A stretch of 64,000 nt of DNA from Rhodanobacter glycinis (GTDB lineage: Bacteria; Pseudomonadota; Gammaproteobacteria; Xanthomonadales; Rhodanobacteraceae), in the NCBI RefSeq assembly GCF_006438785.1, contig NZ_RCZB01000001.1, positions 693,912-757,911 on the forward strand, given 5' to 3'. Of this stretch, positions 45,892-56,082 are shown in pieces. The position numbers were made by a program, and so were the translations under genes. The notes below the pieces were generated by a model, which made no database searches, was not told the origin of the DNA, and saw only the letters and a list, made by a program, of their open reading frames with translations. Position 1 is the first letter of the stretch, and each line of letters starts with the position of its first letter.

Positions 45892-46743
45892 ATGAAGACA
45901 TACAAATCTTTCGCACTCGTCGGTCTGGTCGCTGCGAGCCTGTTCACGGGTCAGGCCTTTGCTACCGTCTGCCCGGACACCCCGGGTGGCACTCCAACCC
46001 AGGGAACGCACGTGTGCGTCGCGACCTCAGGCGGGGATGGGGCAGGCAGCAGTCTGCAGGAACAGGTAAATGATCGGAGGGTCAGTGGTCCGGGCATAAA
46101 CGTATACAAAGATCAGGTCTCTTCCAGCGCGTACTGGTCCATCGGTGCGACCGGCAGCAGTGAAAACGTGATCACGCTGGAAAGGGCGGGGAACGCCAGC
46201 TCGAACACGTTCGGTATTTTCGATCCCACCAATCCGAGCAATGCACTGATGCTGTTCAATGGTCCCGCCACTACCGGCTGGAGCACGACACTGAGAAGTC
46301 TGGGAGGCGGCAATTACATAGCCACGTACTTTGATGAACATGGCATCTACCAAAGCCAGGCAACCGCGCATTTCGCAGTCACGAACCTGTTTGGGTATTA
46401 CCTGGGAACGCTGGAGAACGGAACCTTTTTCTCCGACTCGTCACTGAACGAAACGGGTGGCAGCACGTATCCAAACGGAATGTCGCACATGGTGGCATTC
46501 CAGGGAGACAACGCAACTACCCTCAAGACGGGAAATACCAAAGGTCGATTCCTTTCCAACGAGTGGATGTTGGCTTGGGAGGATTTGCCGTGGGGTACGG
46601 CGGATCTGGACTACAACGATTTCGTGGTGTTTGTAGAATCGGTTCATCCGGTCCCGGAACCGGCGGCGCTTGGTATTTTCGGGCTCGGCGCCCTCATGAC
46701 CGGCTTCGCCGTGGGGCTGCGCCGCCGTCGTGAGGATGTCTGA
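45892..46743 (+). CDS. Secreted PEP-CTERM protein with DUF4114-like domain
   Basis: A 283-residue secreted protein. The signal peptide ends near GQAFA. The C-terminal tail (254-283) is a textbook PEP-CTERM: VPEPAALG, a hydrophobic helix (IFGLGALMTGFAVGL) and the basic end RRRREDV. XrtA would cleave here. The region LAWEDLPWGTADLDYNDFVV is the DUF4114-type metal/acidic block. The middle is Ser/Thr/Gly/Asn-rich, as usual for glycosylated surface proteins of this class. AGGAG precedes the ATG. Driven by the sigma-54 promoter at 45832, followed by a strong terminator. Confidence 0.93.
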   Translation: MKTYKSFALVGLVAASLFTGQAFATVCPDTPGGTPTQGTHVCVATSGGDGAGSSLQEQVNDRRVSGPGINVYKDQVSSSAYWSIGATGSSENVITLERAGNASSNTFGIFDPTNPSNALMLFNGPATTGWSTTLRSLGGGNYIATYFDEHGIYQSQATAHFAVTNLFGYYLGTLENGTFFSDSSLNETGGSTYPNGMSHMVAFQGDNATTLKTGNTKGRFLSNEWMLAWEDLPWGTADLDYNDFVVFVESVHPVPEPAALGIFGLGALMTGFAVGLRRRREDV

Positions 46744-46794
46744 GGCAGGCGTTTGCTGCAGATTTGCAACAAACTGAACTCGTTCGATCACACC

Positions 46795-46821
46795 TGGCCT
46801 GCCTGTTTGGCGGGCCATTTT
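46795..46821 (+). terminator. Rho-independent terminator after PEP-CTERM gene
   Basis: TGGCCTGCC and GGCGGGCCA form a 9-bp stem with one G-U pair and a TGTTT loop, followed by TTTT. It lies 51 bp past the stop, so the PEP-CTERM gene is a single-gene transcript. Confidence 0.8.
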
Positions 46822-46969
46822 AGTCTCGCGTTCCCTGACCGTGACCAGCCAGAATCTCGGCCAAGAGTAAGGATGCGGCTGAAGATCGTGGTCATCGTGA
46901 AAACCAGAAACTCAGCTAACACCGCTGATACACTGAACGCGGTACGGGACTCAAGGGAGACATTCCGTC

Positions 46970-48139
46970 ATGCAGCGGCTCAGGATAGATTTGATTGCGG
47001 CCGCGCGGCCAAACTTCATGAAGGTCGCGCCGCTGTTTCACGCGTTGCACGCGCAACCCTGGTGCCGCCTGCGACTGGTGCACACCGGCCAGCACTACGA
47101 CCAGAACATGTCGGAGGCTTTTTTTCGTGACTTGGGTTTGCCGTCGCCGAATCTGCATTTGGGTATAGGCAGCGGCAGCCATGCGGAACAAACTGCCAAC
47201 GTGATGCTTGCCTATGAAGGAGCCTGCGTCGCGGACCGACCGAACCTGATTGTGGTGGTCGGAGATGTCAATGCAACACTCGCCTGCGCACTGGTCGGCG
47301 CGAAGTTATGCATTTCGGTGGCGCATTTGGAGGCAGGGTTACGCAGCCGCGACCGCAACATGCCCGAGGAGATCAACCGGCTGGTGACCGATACGTTGGC
47401 CGACATCCTGTGGACGCCGTCGCCGGACGCGGACGAAAATCTCGCGGCCGAAGGCGTGGCGCCGGACAAGGTCACACGCGTCGGCAACATCATGATCGAT
47501 TCCTACGAGCTGATGCGCGAGCGCATCGATGCCAGCGGCGAGCGGTGCCGACTCGGGCTGGAGAAGCGTGAGTATGCTGTGGTGACCTTGCACCGCCCTT
47601 CCAACGTTGACGCACCCGCACCGCTCACGTCACTGGTCGGTCAACTAACGCGTATCGCGGCCAGATTGCCGCTGGTGTTTCCGGTGCATCCGCGCACTCG
47701 CAAGAATCTTGAAGCCTTCGGCCTCTGGACGGACCTGGCGACAGCGAGCGGTGTGCAAGTCGTCGAGCCGCTCGGTTACGTGGATTTCATGAATCTCGTC
47801 TGCGGCGCGCGCCTCGCCATCACGGATTCGGGTGGTATCCAGGAGGAAACCACCTATCTGGGCATACCCTGCCTGACGTTGCGCACCACCACCGAGCGAC
47901 CGATCACCATCACCGAGGGCAGCAACCGGCTGGTGACGGTCACCGAGCTCGAGCGAACAGTGGACGAGGTTCTCGCAGGTCACTGGACGCACGGCGGCAA
48001 GCCCGAACTCTGGGACGGACAGACCGCTGCGCGCGTAGTGGCCGACATCCGCCAGCGGCTGTTGATCACGCCGGAGCGAGCGGTCGAGGAAGCAGGAGTT
48101 GTCGAGCTCTCCACCCGCCAAGCGCTGGGCAATGCCTGA
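46970..48139 (+). CDS. wecB: UDP-N-acetylglucosamine 2-epimerase, non-hydrolysing
   Basis: A 389-residue cytoplasmic enzyme that makes UDP-ManNAc from UDP-GlcNAc. Motifs: DLIAAARPNFMKVAPL at the start, VVGDVNATLA, SVAHLEAGLRSRDRNMPEEINR, LHRPSNVD and TDSGGIQEETTYLG. Length and all catalytic blocks are normal. GGGAG precedes the ATG. It lies 64 bp before prsK. UDP-ManNAc is a precursor of ManNAc and, with the dehydrogenase below, of ManNAcA. Confidence 0.95.
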   Translation: MQRLRIDLIAAARPNFMKVAPLFHALHAQPWCRLRLVHTGQHYDQNMSEAFFRDLGLPSPNLHLGIGSGSHAEQTANVMLAYEGACVADRPNLIVVVGDVNATLACALVGAKLCISVAHLEAGLRSRDRNMPEEINRLVTDTLADILWTPSPDADENLAAEGVAPDKVTRVGNIMIDSYELMRERIDASGERCRLGLEKREYAVVTLHRPSNVDAPAPLTSLVGQLTRIAARLPLVFPVHPRTRKNLEAFGLWTDLATASGVQVVEPLGYVDFMNLVCGARLAITDSGGIQEETTYLGIPCLTLRTTTERPITITEGSNRLVTVTELERTVDEVLAGHWTHGGKPELWDGQTAARVVADIRQRLLITPERAVEEAGVVELSTRQALGNA

Positions 48140-48202
48140 ATCCGGGGGAGAGCGGGCGTCCGGCTGAGCGCAGACAGTCGGGTTGTCAGCGATCGTCACG
48201 CT

Positions 48203-50284
48203 ATGCACATCATCGTCATCATCAGTTACCTGGCTGCCGCCATCGCGTACCTCGTGGGCACGACACTGCTAGCGGTCAGTTGGCGTGGCCAGCGTACCGG
48301 GGGCCTACTGATCCTGGCTACAGCGGTCTCGGCCCTGTGGGCCGCGTTTCTGGTTTACGCCGAATGGCAGCGCGGCGTGGCTGTCAATTGGCTACTTATG
48401 GCCGAAGTGCTGCGCTACGGCGCGTGGCTTGTTTTCGTGAGCGCCCTCATCGGCACAGGGCAGATGGCCGGGCTGTTGCGCCGTTTCTGCGTGGGTGCGC
48501 ACGCGCTCTGGATTGCGCTCGCGCTGTATTGCTTGTTACCGGCGACCGGTTTACTCCAAACCGCCGTGTTGCCGTTCAGCGTAAATGTGCTTCTGGTCGG
48601 GGTGTTGATCCTGGCCTTGCTCGGCGTGGTGTTTCTCGAACAGATCTACCGAAACATCGCGCCGGAACAGCGCTGGGCGCTCAAGTTTCTAGTGATTGCG
48701 CTCGGCGTATTGTTCGCCTACGACATCTTTTTGTATTCGTACGCGGTGCTGTACCGGCAGTTCAACCTGAGCGCCTGGGCGGCGCGTGGCTTCATCGACG
48801 CGTTGCTGGTGCCGCTGTTGATGGTGGCGGCGGTGCGCAACCCGAAGTGGTCGCTGGAGGTCGGGATTTCGCGGCGCGCGGTGTTCTATTCCACGAGCCT
48901 GATGGTGGTCGCGTTCTACATCCTCGCTACGGCGCTCGGCGGTTACTACGTGCGCCTGTATGGGGGTGACTGGGGTCGGGTGGCGGAAATTACACTGGTC
49001 TGCTTTTCGCTGCTGAGCGCGGTGTCGATTGGGTTCTCAGGCCGGGCGCGCTCGCATCTGCGAGTATTCCTGCACAAGAACTTCTTCAGTTTTCGCCACG
49101 ACTACCGCGAGGAATGGCTGCGGCTGACCGCCACGTTGTCGACCGGTGATACGGAACTGCCGCTGCGCGCGCTTCGCGCGATGGCGCAGACCATGGACAG
49201 CCCGGCGGGCGTGTTGTTCATGCGTGGCGATGCCGACGATTTCGTACCGGAGGCGCGCCTGAACATGCCGACGCCGGCTGGCCTGAAGCTCCCGACACGT
49301 GCGCCTGCGTTGGAGTTCATGCGCGAGCGCCGCTGGATTTACGATCTGGAGCAACCGCCGCCGCTGGGCGATGAACAGCTGCGGGCGCCGCCGGAATTGA
49401 CCAGTCTGCCGCGCGCCTGGCTGGTGGCCCCGCTGGTGTTGGAAGATCGCCTCATCGGCTTTGCGGTGCTGGCGCAGGCGCGCGCACGCCGCGCGTTCGA
49501 TTGGGAGGATATTGATTTGCTGCGGGCCGCCGGCAGCCAAGTAGCCAGCACCTTGGCGCAGGCGGCCGACGCGCAGCACCTGGCCGAAGCGCGCCAGTTC
49601 GAGGGTTTCAACCAGCTCACCGCTTTCCTGATGCACGACCTCAAGAATGTCGCGGCCCAGCAATCGCTGCTGCTGCAAAATGCCGAGCGCCACAAGCACA
49701 ATCCTGCGTTCGTGGACGACATGCTCGCAACTGTGGCGAATTCCGTGCAGCGCATCTCGCTGCTGCTCGACCAATTACGTGGCGACGCGACGCCCGGCGC
49801 GAGTGGCCGCGTGCAGCTCGGGGCGGTAATCGACAAGACGCTCGCCGAGTGCAGCACGCAATCGCCTCGACCGGAGTACAGGCCGACCGCGGAGGACTTG
49901 TGGGTGCGCGCCGACGCTGACCAGCTTGCCACGGTGCTGGGCCATGTGATCCGCAACGCCCAAGACGCGGCGCAGGCCCGCGGCCATGTTACGCTCAGGG
50001 TGGAGCGCGCTGCGGGCGATGCCGCGATCGAAATCGAGGACGATGGCCCGGGCATGGATGAGGACTTTATCCGCAACCAGCTGTTCAAGCCGTTTTTCAC
50101 CACCAAGGCAAGCAAGGGTATGGGCATCGGCGCCTACCAAGCCCGGAAGTACGTGCATTCGCTGGGCGGAGCGATGAGCGTGCGCAGCACCCCTGGTCAG
50201 GGCACCGTGTTCGCAATCCGGTTGCCGCTGGCCAAGCCCGCCGGGGATGCAACGTCGGACAGCCAGCTGAGGACTGCGTCATGA
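48203..50284 (+). CDS. prsK: XrtA/PEP-CTERM system sensor histidine kinase PrsK
   Basis: A 693-residue membrane sensor kinase. About eight hydrophobic helices span residues 5-270, followed by a GAF-type domain (about 300-460) and a kinase core. The H-box FLMHDLKNVAAQ lies near 478. The N-box HVIRNAQDAAQA, the G1 box EDDGPGMDEDF and the G2 box GMGIGAYQARKYV follow. This layout with a neighbouring sigma-54 activator is the PrsK/PrsR pair of exosortase EPS systems. It overlaps prsR by four bases. The signal it senses is unknown. Confidence 0.94.
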   Translation: MHIIVIISYLAAAIAYLVGTTLLAVSWRGQRTGGLLILATAVSALWAAFLVYAEWQRGVAVNWLLMAEVLRYGAWLVFVSALIGTGQMAGLLRRFCVGAHALWIALALYCLLPATGLLQTAVLPFSVNVLLVGVLILALLGVVFLEQIYRNIAPEQRWALKFLVIALGVLFAYDIFLYSYAVLYRQFNLSAWAARGFIDALLVPLLMVAAVRNPKWSLEVGISRRAVFYSTSLMVVAFYILATALGGYYVRLYGGDWGRVAEITLVCFSLLSAVSIGFSGRARSHLRVFLHKNFFSFRHDYREEWLRLTATLSTGDTELPLRALRAMAQTMDSPAGVLFMRGDADDFVPEARLNMPTPAGLKLPTRAPALEFMRERRWIYDLEQPPPLGDEQLRAPPELTSLPRAWLVAPLVLEDRLIGFAVLAQARARRAFDWEDIDLLRAAGSQVASTLAQAADAQHLAEARQFEGFNQLTAFLMHDLKNVAAQQSLLLQNAERHKHNPAFVDDMLATVANSVQRISLLLDQLRGDATPGASGRVQLGAVIDKTLAECSTQSPRPEYRPTAEDLWVRADADQLATVLGHVIRNAQDAAQARGHVTLRVERAAGDAAIEIEDDGPGMDEDFIRNQLFKPFFTTKASKGMGIGAYQARKYVHSLGGAMSVRSTPGQGTVFAIRLPLAKPAGDATSDSQLRTAS

Positions 50285-51645
50285 GCGAGCGGCAGCGCCG
50301 CCTTTTGATCGTCGAGGATGACGTCGGCTTGCAGCGCCAGCTGCGCTGGAGCTTCGAGGATTACGACGTGGTCATCGCCGGCGACCGGTCCGCGGCGCTC
50401 GCCATGCTGCGCAGCCACGAGCCTGCCGTCGTGTTACAGGATCTCGGTTTGCCGCCGGACGAGGCGGGCACCACCGAGGGCTTCGCCACGATTACGGATA
50501 TCCTGCAGCAGGCGCCCCACACCAAGATCATCGTGGTCACAGGCAACGGCGATCGTGACAACGCTGTCAAGTCGATCGGATGCGGCGCCTACGATTTCTG
50601 CTCCAAGCCGCTTGATCTCGATATCCTGCGACTGATCGTCGATCGCGCCTTCCGGGTTCACGAACTCGAAGCCGAGAACCGCAAGCTCAAAAGCCAGTCG
50701 GCCGCGACGCTCGAAGGCATCATTGGTAGCAGTGAAGTTATGCGCGCCGCTTGCCGGCTGGTGGAAAAGGTGAGCCCTTCGAACGCCACTGTCCTGCTGC
50801 TCGGCGAGACCGGGACCGGCAAGGAGCTGTTCGCGCGCGCGGTGCACCGCCTGAGCAAGCGGCGCGACGGTCCATTCGTGGCGATCAACTGCGCGGCGAT
50901 TCCCGAGCCGCTGCTGGAAGCCGAGTTGTTCGGCTACGAAAAAGGTGCCTACACGGGCGCCCACAAGCAAACTAAGGGCAAGATCGAACTGGCCAGTGAC
51001 GGCAGCTTGATGCTCGACGAGATCGGCGATATGCCGGTTGCGTTGCAGGCCAAGCTGTTGCGCTTCTTTCAACAGCGCGTGGTGGAACGCATCGGCGGTC
51101 GCGAGCTGATCCCGGTGGATGTGCGCGTCATCTGCGCTACTCATCAGAACCTGCACGCGCTGATCCGTGCAGGGCGCTTCCGCGAGGACCTCTTCTACCG
51201 CGTCAGCGAAGTGAGCATCCTGCTTCCGCCCCTGCGCGACCGGATTGGCGACGTGGCGCTCCTTGCACGGTATTTTCTTGAGCAGGCCGCCAGTCGACAC
51301 GGACGCAAGATCCACGGTTTTACGGCCAAGGCCCTCAAGGCAATCGAGGCGTACCCTTGGCGCGGCAACGTACGCGAGCTGGAGAACGCGGTAAACAGCG
51401 CGGTCATCATGGCGGAGGGCAAGCAAATCGGGGTCGAGGAGTTGCACCTCGGCGCGATCGGCGGCGGCGATGCCCTGAACCTGCATGAGGTGCGGGCTGT
51501 CGCCGAAAAGCGTGCCATCGAGAGGGCCATGAGCCAAGCTGGCGGCAATCTCACGCGGGTGGCGGACTTGCTCGGCGTCAGTCGGCCGACACTGTACGAT
51601 CTTTTGGACAAGTACGACTTAAAGAAGCCTGCCCACGTAGACTGA
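50281..51645 (+). CDS. prsR: Sigma-54-dependent response regulator PrsR
   Basis: A 454-residue NtrC-type activator. The receiver domain has LLIVEDD and predicted phospho-aspartate D54 in LQDLGLP. The AAA+ domain has Walker A GETGTGKELFARAVH and the sigma-54 contact loop GAYTGA near residue 222. The C-terminal Fis-type HTH is NLTRVADLLGVSRPTLYDLL. PrsR relatives switch on PEP-CTERM genes with RpoN. The two sigma-54 promoters in this window, each with a shared upstream motif, are its likely targets. It is co-transcribed with prsK. Confidence 0.95.
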   Translation: MSERQRRLLIVEDDVGLQRQLRWSFEDYDVVIAGDRSAALAMLRSHEPAVVLQDLGLPPDEAGTTEGFATITDILQQAPHTKIIVVTGNGDRDNAVKSIGCGAYDFCSKPLDLDILRLIVDRAFRVHELEAENRKLKSQSAATLEGIIGSSEVMRAACRLVEKVSPSNATVLLLGETGTGKELFARAVHRLSKRRDGPFVAINCAAIPEPLLEAELFGYEKGAYTGAHKQTKGKIELASDGSLMLDEIGDMPVALQAKLLRFFQQRVVERIGGRELIPVDVRVICATHQNLHALIRAGRFREDLFYRVSEVSILLPPLRDRIGDVALLARYFLEQAASRHGRKIHGFTAKALKAIEAYPWRGNVRELENAVNSAVIMAEGKQIGVEELHLGAIGGGDALNLHEVRAVAEKRAIERAMSQAGGNLTRVADLLGVSRPTLYDLLDKYDLKKPAHVD

Positions 51646-51685
51646 CTCCGCGCACCGCGCGGCGGCAAATCCAAGGGGTGACAAT

Positions 51686-54532
51686 ATGCGCTTGACCAAG
51701 CTGAACACTGGAGCCATCCGCCACGGTTTGGCGCTGCTTTGCATCAGCCTGTTGTTGAGCGGCTGCGGCCTGGCGAAAGGACGCGGAGACCTGGATGCCG
51801 GTGCAAAATACCAAGCCAGCGGACAGTATCGCGCGGCCTACATCGAGGCCAAGAAGGTCCTGCAGCGCGACAGCAAGAACGGCAACGCCTGGCTGCTGCT
51901 CGGGCAGGCTTCACTGATGCTTGGGGATCCGGCGGACGCCCTGAGCAGCTTGCAAAAAGCCAAGGATAACGGCACGCCGGAAGCACGCTGGGCGGTGCCG
52001 ATGGGGCGGGCGCTGCTGGTAACACAACAATACGACAAGCTGCTCAGCACCGTGTCTTCCGAAAAGTCTTTCGAACCCTCGGTCAAGGCGAGCGTGGAGG
52101 CGCTGAGGGGCGATGCCTATCGTGCGCTGAAGCAAAATGACCAGGCACGACAATCGTACAAGACTGCACTGGCGCTGGACCCCAAGAATCTGCGTGCACT
52201 GGTGGGGCTCGCCACGCTGGCCGCCATCGCCAACGATCCGGTTTCGGCAGACCAGTACGTGCGTCAGGCGTTGGTTGCCTCGCCGGAGAGCCCTCAGGCG
52301 TGGGTTGCCAAGGGCGATCTGGCATTCGACAGCCGTGATTTTGCTGGCGCCGAATCGGATTACCAGAAAGTGCTCGGCTTCAAGAACCCCGACTGGATGC
52401 CGCAGGAGCATTTTTACGCGCTGACCCGGCTGGCCAACACTCAGGTGCAACAGAACGAGTTGGACAAGGCGCTGGCCAGCATCCAGACGCTGGAGAAAAT
52501 GACGCCGCAGCAGCCGTATCCCCATTATCTGTACGCCGTGGTGCTGTACAAGCAGGGCCATTTCGACGACGCGATTTCCCAGCTCCAGCAGGTGCTCAAG
52601 GCGTCGCCCGACAACCCGCAAGCGCAGATGCTCACAGGCGTAGTCAACTACGCGCAGGGCAACTACGGCCAGGCGGAAATGTACCTCAGCAACGTCATGG
52701 GTACGGATCCGAAGAATGTCGAAGCGCGCAAGTTGCTGGCGCTGACGTTGTACCGTGAAGGACGCTCGCGCCAGGCGCTGGACATGCTGCGTCCGGCCGC
52801 GCCGGGTACGCCGTCCGACACCGAGCTGTTGGCGCTGTTGCAGCGGGCTGCCGCCGAAGGGACACCGGGGGCGGTAGCTTCAGCAGCGAGTGCCAGCGCA
52901 GCGTGGTCGGGAGCTCCCGCAACGGGGGAAAGCCATCCTTTCGACGCCCAGTTCGTGCAGGCCGGCAACGTGCTCGGCAGCGGGAATGCTTCCGAAGCCA
53001 TACGCCTGCTGCAGAAGATTCCCGCGGGCGATGCGACCAGCGAGGCGCGACGCGCGTCCATGCTGGCCATGGCTTATGTCCGTGAGAACCGCCCGGACGA
53101 AGCAGTCAAGATGGGAGCTGAATACGCCAGGAAGAATCCGCAAAACAGCGCTGCGCACCTGCTGTACGGGACCACGCTGGTCGCCGCCGGCAAGCGTGCC
53201 GAAGCACGCGCCCAGTATTCCGAGGCGTACAAGCTGAATCCGAAGAATATCGAGGCGCTCCTGAGCCTCGGCAGCCTGGATTCACTTGACGGCCACTACA
53301 AGGACGCTGTTGGCCGCTATGAAACGGTATTGGAACAGGACCCGCAAAACGCACTGGCCATGACGGCATTGGGTCGGCTCGCCATGCTGCAAAATGACAA
53401 GGCGCAAGCGGTGAAATGGCTCAAGCAGGCCATCAACGCGGCACCGAAGGCCGGCGCTGCGTACGTCGGACTAGTGCTGCTGTACAGCGAAAGCGGTCAA
53501 TTCGATGAGGCCGTCAGCACCGCCAAGCAGTTTGCTGACGCCGACCCCAACAATCCGGCGGCGCTCAATGCCTTCGGTGCGGCAGAACTCAACGCCGGCC
53601 ATCACAGCGAGGCGTTGAAACCGTTGCAGCAGGCGGTGAACCTCGCGTCGCAGGTACCCCTGTACCGCACCAATCTGGCGCGTGCGCAAATGCTCAACAA
53701 GGACACCAAGGCTGCCGAAGGCAATCTCGACGAGGTGATCAAGGCGGATCCGGGTGAGCTGACCGCGGTGACGTTGCGGGCATTCATGAAGTTGCATGAC
53801 CACGATCTGCCCGGCGCGATCTCCATGGCACAAACGCTGCAAAAGCAGCCAGCAACCAAGGCGGCGGGCTTCAGTCTCGAAGGCGACCTGTACATGGCGG
53901 ACAAGTCCTGGAGCAAGGCCGCCCTGGCCTACCAGCAAGGATTGAAGATCGACAACGTGCGGCCACTGGTGGTCAAGAGCTTCATGGCGCTGAGCGAGAG
54001 CGGCGCCAGCCAACCGGATGGCGTACTGCGCGACTGGCTGGTCAAGCACCCTGACGATGCGTCCACACGCCTGCTGTTGGCCCAGTACTACTTGGATCAC
54101 GCGCAAAATACGCCCGCTGCCACGCAGTACGAACAGGTGTTGAAGTCTTATCCAACCAATCTCGACGCGCTCAACAACCTCGCTTGGATCTACACCGAAC
54201 AGCACAATCCCAAGGCATTGGCGCTCGCGGAGCAGGCTCACAAGCTGGCGCCTGATTCGTCCGGCATTGCGGACACCTATGCCTGGGCGTTGATCGCCGA
54301 CGATCAGCCCAAGACCGCGTTGCCACTCCTGGTGAACGCGGCCAAGGCGGCGCCGAAGGTGCCGACCGTCAAATATCACCTGGCCGTGGCGCAGGCGCGC
54401 ACCGGCGACAAAGCCGGCGCTCGAGCCACGCTCGAGGCGCTACAAAAATCAGGCGCCGATTATCAGGACAAGCAAGCCGCAGAAAAACTGTACCGCGAGT
54501 TGGGTGGTGCAGGTGGTGGTCCTGGCAAGTAA
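51686..54532 (+). CDS. prsT: XrtA/PEP-CTERM TPR-repeat lipoprotein PrsT
   Basis: A 948-residue lipoprotein. The signal ends at LLLSGC with lipid cysteine C27. The rest is a long row of tetratricopeptide-like repeats (AYIEAKKVLQRDSKNGNAWLL, then many A/P-rich 34-residue units) to residue ~930. In XrtA systems this protein accompanies PrsK/PrsR and is thought to be an outer-membrane-anchored scaffold for EPS export or sorting. It follows prsR by 40 bp. A Ser/Ala-rich linker near 390-420 splits the repeats in two blocks. Confidence 0.93.
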   Translation: MRLTKLNTGAIRHGLALLCISLLLSGCGLAKGRGDLDAGAKYQASGQYRAAYIEAKKVLQRDSKNGNAWLLLGQASLMLGDPADALSSLQKAKDNGTPEARWAVPMGRALLVTQQYDKLLSTVSSEKSFEPSVKASVEALRGDAYRALKQNDQARQSYKTALALDPKNLRALVGLATLAAIANDPVSADQYVRQALVASPESPQAWVAKGDLAFDSRDFAGAESDYQKVLGFKNPDWMPQEHFYALTRLANTQVQQNELDKALASIQTLEKMTPQQPYPHYLYAVVLYKQGHFDDAISQLQQVLKASPDNPQAQMLTGVVNYAQGNYGQAEMYLSNVMGTDPKNVEARKLLALTLYREGRSRQALDMLRPAAPGTPSDTELLALLQRAAAEGTPGAVASAASASAAWSGAPATGESHPFDAQFVQAGNVLGSGNASEAIRLLQKIPAGDATSEARRASMLAMAYVRENRPDEAVKMGAEYARKNPQNSAAHLLYGTTLVAAGKRAEARAQYSEAYKLNPKNIEALLSLGSLDSLDGHYKDAVGRYETVLEQDPQNALAMTALGRLAMLQNDKAQAVKWLKQAINAAPKAGAAYVGLVLLYSESGQFDEAVSTAKQFADADPNNPAALNAFGAAELNAGHHSEALKPLQQAVNLASQVPLYRTNLARAQMLNKDTKAAEGNLDEVIKADPGELTAVTLRAFMKLHDHDLPGAISMAQTLQKQPATKAAGFSLEGDLYMADKSWSKAALAYQQGLKIDNVRPLVVKSFMALSESGASQPDGVLRDWLVKHPDDASTRLLLAQYYLDHAQNTPAATQYEQVLKSYPTNLDALNNLAWIYTEQHNPKALALAEQAHKLAPDSSGIADTYAWALIADDQPKTALPLLVNAAKAAPKVPTVKYHLAVAQARTGDKAGARATLEALQKSGADYQDKQAAEKLYRELGGAGGGPGK

Positions 54533-54748
54533 TGCCATTTCTGGGTGTTCGTGAATTCGTGTGGGTGGATTAAGCGGATTTCACAAAGCCGGCAGCATGC
54601 AGGTTAGTGCCGTCAGGCGCAGATAGTCCTTGGAAGGAAATGTGTCCATGCTTGGGCTGATTACGGAATTGCCGTGGCAATTTTCTTGGCTTTTCACTTT
54701 AGTCTTGACGTAACAATCAGGTAATGGACATAACCATGGATGTGCCAC

Positions 54749-56026
54749 ATGCAATCACTTGAAAATACTAAGATCGCCATTGTCGGTCTGGGCTACGTCG
54801 GACTGCCATTGGCGGTGGAATTCGGCAAGCGGTACGACACTGTCGGTTTCGATATCAATGCCAACCGTATCAATGAATTGCGTGCAGGAAAAGACGTTAC
54901 GCTCGAGGTGGATGCCTTTGAATTGGCGGAGGCTTCCCGCCTGCGTTTCAGCAATGCGCCGGAGGACCTTAGAGACTGTCACGTTTGCATCGTCACCGTA
55001 CCGACGCCGATCGATCTGGCCAAGCGTCCTGACCTCACGCCGCTGATTCGTGCCAGCGAAGCGTTGGGGCGGGTGCTCCGGCCGGGAACTATCGTGGTGT
55101 ACGAATCCACGGTGTATCCCGGTTGCACCGAGGAAGTCTGCGTTCCGATCCTCGAAAGGGTATCCGGACTTGTTTACAACGTTGATTTCTTCGTTGGATA
55201 CAGCCCCGAGCGGATCAACCCTGGCGACAAACAGCATCGTGTGACCAGCATCCTCAAGGTGACTTCCGGTTCCACGCCCGAGGTCGCCGACTTTGTTGAT
55301 GATCTATACGGGTCCATCATTACCGCTGGGACACACAAGGCCAGTTCGCTGAAGGTGGCCGAAGCGGCCAAGGTGATCGAAAACACCCAGCGCGACCTGA
55401 ACATCGCGCTGGTCAACGACTTGGCCAAGTTGTTCAACAAGCTCGGCATCGACACGCTGGAAGTACTCCAGGCGGCCGGTACGAAGTGGAATTTTCTGCC
55501 CTTCCGGCCCGGTCTGGTTGGCGGCCACTGCATCAGCGTGGATCCCTACTACCTTACCCACAAGGCGCAGGAAGTCGGCCATCACCCCGACGTCATACTC
55601 GCCGGGCGGCGTACCAACGACAGCATGGGCGAGTACGTCGCGGGTGAGGTCATCCGGTTGATGATCCGCAAGGGCATCAATCCGGTACGTGCCCGGGTGC
55701 TGGTGCTGGGGCTGGCGTTCAAGGAAAATTGCCCGGATGTGCGCAATACGCGGGTGGTCGACATCGTTTTAGCGCTGCAAGGCTACAGTGCCCAAGTTGA
55801 GGTTTTCGATCCGTGGGTGGCTACTGACGAGGCGATGCACGAGTACGGACTCAAACTGATCGCCATGCCTTCGTCCGGTCAGTACGATGCGGTGATCGTG
55901 GCGGTAGGTCATCGGCAGTTTGCCGAGCTTGGCGGTGACGGCATACGGGCATTCGGCAAGCCGGCCTCGGTGCTGTACGACGTCAAGTATGTATTGCCAC
56001 GCGATGCGGTTGATGGCCGACTCTGA
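54749..56026 (+). CDS. UDP-sugar 6-dehydrogenase (TviB/WbpO-like)
   Basis: A 425-residue enzyme that oxidises C6 of a UDP-HexNAc to a uronic acid. It starts [20 protein letters not shown] (NAD site), has [20 protein letters not shown] and the catalytic Cys261 in [12 protein letters not shown], then [14 protein letters not shown]. This branch acts on UDP-GlcNAc/GalNAc. An ATG three codons earlier is possible. Upstream a weak sigma-54-like match lacks the conserved GC (see rejected). Confidence 0.92.
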   Translation: MQSLENTKIAIVGLGYVGLPLAVEFGKRYDTVGFDINANRINELRAGKDVTLEVDAFELAEASRLRFSNAPEDLRDCHVCIVTVPTPIDLAKRPDLTPLIRASEALGRVLRPGTIVVYESTVYPGCTEEVCVPILERVSGLVYNVDFFVGYSPERINPGDKQHRVTSILKVTSGSTPEVADFVDDLYGSIITAGTHKASSLKVAEAAKVIENTQRDLNIALVNDLAKLFNKLGIDTLEVLQAAGTKWNFLPFRPGLVGGHCISVDPYYLTHKAQEVGHHPDVILAGRRTNDSMGEYVAGEVIRLMIRKGINPVRARVLVLGLAFKENCPDVRNTRVVDIVLALQGYSAQVEVFDPWVATDEAMHEYGLKLIAMPSSGQYDAVIVAVGHRQFAELGGDGIRAFGKPASVLYDVKYVLPRDAVDGRL

Positions 56027-56082
56027 GCAGAGACCTTTGGCGTGTAGGTGGAATAGGTGATCGGGCCCGGGAAAAACAGGCA

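Noticed and set aside
50434..51537. 367-codon minus-strand frame opposite prsR
   Set aside because: Antisense shadow caused by high third-position GC of prsR; no recognisable domain.
54671..54692. Sigma-54-like element upstream of the UDP-sugar dehydrogenase
   Set aside because: TGGCAATTTTCTTGGC has GG but ends in GG instead of the conserved GC, and no TGT-N11-ACA lies upstream.
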